Assembly (NCBI RefSeq): GCF_900106675.1
Contig: NZ_FNOB01000008.1
Location: forward strand, 141,350 to 205,349
DNA from: Allgaiera indica
GTDB lineage: Bacteria > Pseudomonadota > Alphaproteobacteria > Rhodobacterales > Rhodobacteraceae
Length of the DNA: 64,000 nucleotides
Direction of reading: 5' to 3'
The translations under genes and the position numbers were made by a program. This document shows, piece after piece, positions 63,890 to 64,000 of the stretch. Position 1 is the stretch's first letter. Every line of letters starts with the position of its first letter. The notes under the pieces were generated by a model that saw only the letters and a list, made by a program, of their open reading frames with translations, was not told the origin of the DNA and did not search any database.

Positions 63890-64000
63890 TCAGTCGGAGG
63901 ATTTGGACTTATAGGCGTATCTGTAGTTGTAATATGCGTATTGTGTTCCGTCTTTTGCGGCTTCGGAGAGTTTGTATCCGTTGAGGATGGCGCCGGTGAG
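63890..64000 (-). CDS. Exopolysaccharide tyrosine-protein kinase (Wzc/CpsD type), C-terminal end only
   Basis: The last 36 codons of a gene that starts beyond the window. TGAILNGYKLSEAAKDG followed by the tyrosine cluster YAYYNYRYAY matches the end of bacterial tyrosine kinases, where GxVLN ends the ATPase fold and the tail is autophosphorylated. The 36 codons are A/T-richer than the neighbouring genes. In other bacteria phosphorylation of this tail controls chain length or assembly of polysaccharide with the outer-membrane exporter. It would belong with gmd-fcl-yjbH-yjbF. Assignment rests on this short tail. Confidence 0.7.
   Translation of the reverse strand, partial: LTGAILNGYKLSEAAKDGTQYAYYNYRYAYKSKSSD

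Overview
The window is a high-GC chromosomal segment of an alphaproteobacterium, most likely a member of the Rhodobacterales (Rhodobacteraceae/Paracoccaceae). Evidence for this: a cell-cycle GANTC methyltransferase (ccrM) beside rnhB; the run histone deacetylase-like/xseB/ispA/dxs; the run mutY/DUF721/dsbA; the cysteine-poor 41-residue rpmJ; DUF6478- and DUF5928-type proteins; and a 3'-end hairpin element repeated behind several genes. No plasmid, prophage or CRISPR functions are visible. The only mobile-element traces are a decayed tyrosine recombinase beside tRNA-Lys and a group I intron inside tRNA-Arg.

Layout. 1-2.7 kb: two saccharopine-dehydrogenase-type genes of lysine catabolism and an M20-type amidohydrolase. 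2.9-3.2 kb: a tRNA-Arg(CCU) gene interrupted by a 217-nt group I intron. 3.4-7.3 kb: a LacI-type regulator, the two tRNA t6A37-modifying enzymes TrmO and MtaB, dapF, and tRNA-Lys(UUU). 7.3-10.2 kb: an integrase remnant, then a divergent pair of LuxR-type genes, one fused to an alpha/beta hydrolase. 10.3-15.4 kb: purU, the carboxy(nor)spermidine pathway, a membrane-anchored winged-helix protein and small secreted proteins. 15.6-23.7 kb: rnhB-ccrM, cardiolipin synthase with an AlkB-like oxygenase, mutY, DUF721, dsbA and a family III CoA transferase.

23.7-34.1 kb is a surface-polysaccharide block: a two-domain sulfotransferase, four glycosyltransferases, galU, kdsB, cysQ and an ABC-2 permease. 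34.2-47.8 kb is mostly housekeeping: isoprenoid genes (ispA, dxs, idi), N-formylglutamate amidohydrolase, tRNA-Val, rpmJ, zapE, folC, accD, ubiG and a proline iminopeptidase. 47.9-64 kb is a second, larger capsule/exopolysaccharide block: a glycosyltransferase, a second sulfotransferase-like protein, an RgpF/WbsX fusion, kpsM, kpsE, kpsT, an RTX protein, kdsA, yjbF, yjbH, fcl, gmd and the end of a tyrosine kinase.

Together the polysaccharide genes supply UDP-glucose (galU), GDP-fucose (gmd, fcl) and CMP-Kdo (kdsA, kdsB), then glycosyl transfer, probable sulfation with removal of PAP (cysQ), and ABC-type export (kpsMTE). I infer a sulfated, possibly fucose-containing capsule or exopolysaccharide. 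The strongest non-coding observations are the tRNA group I intron, a three-GANTC cluster before ccrM, paired 13-bp palindromes in a divergent promoter, and the 3'-end hairpin element seen in seven places.
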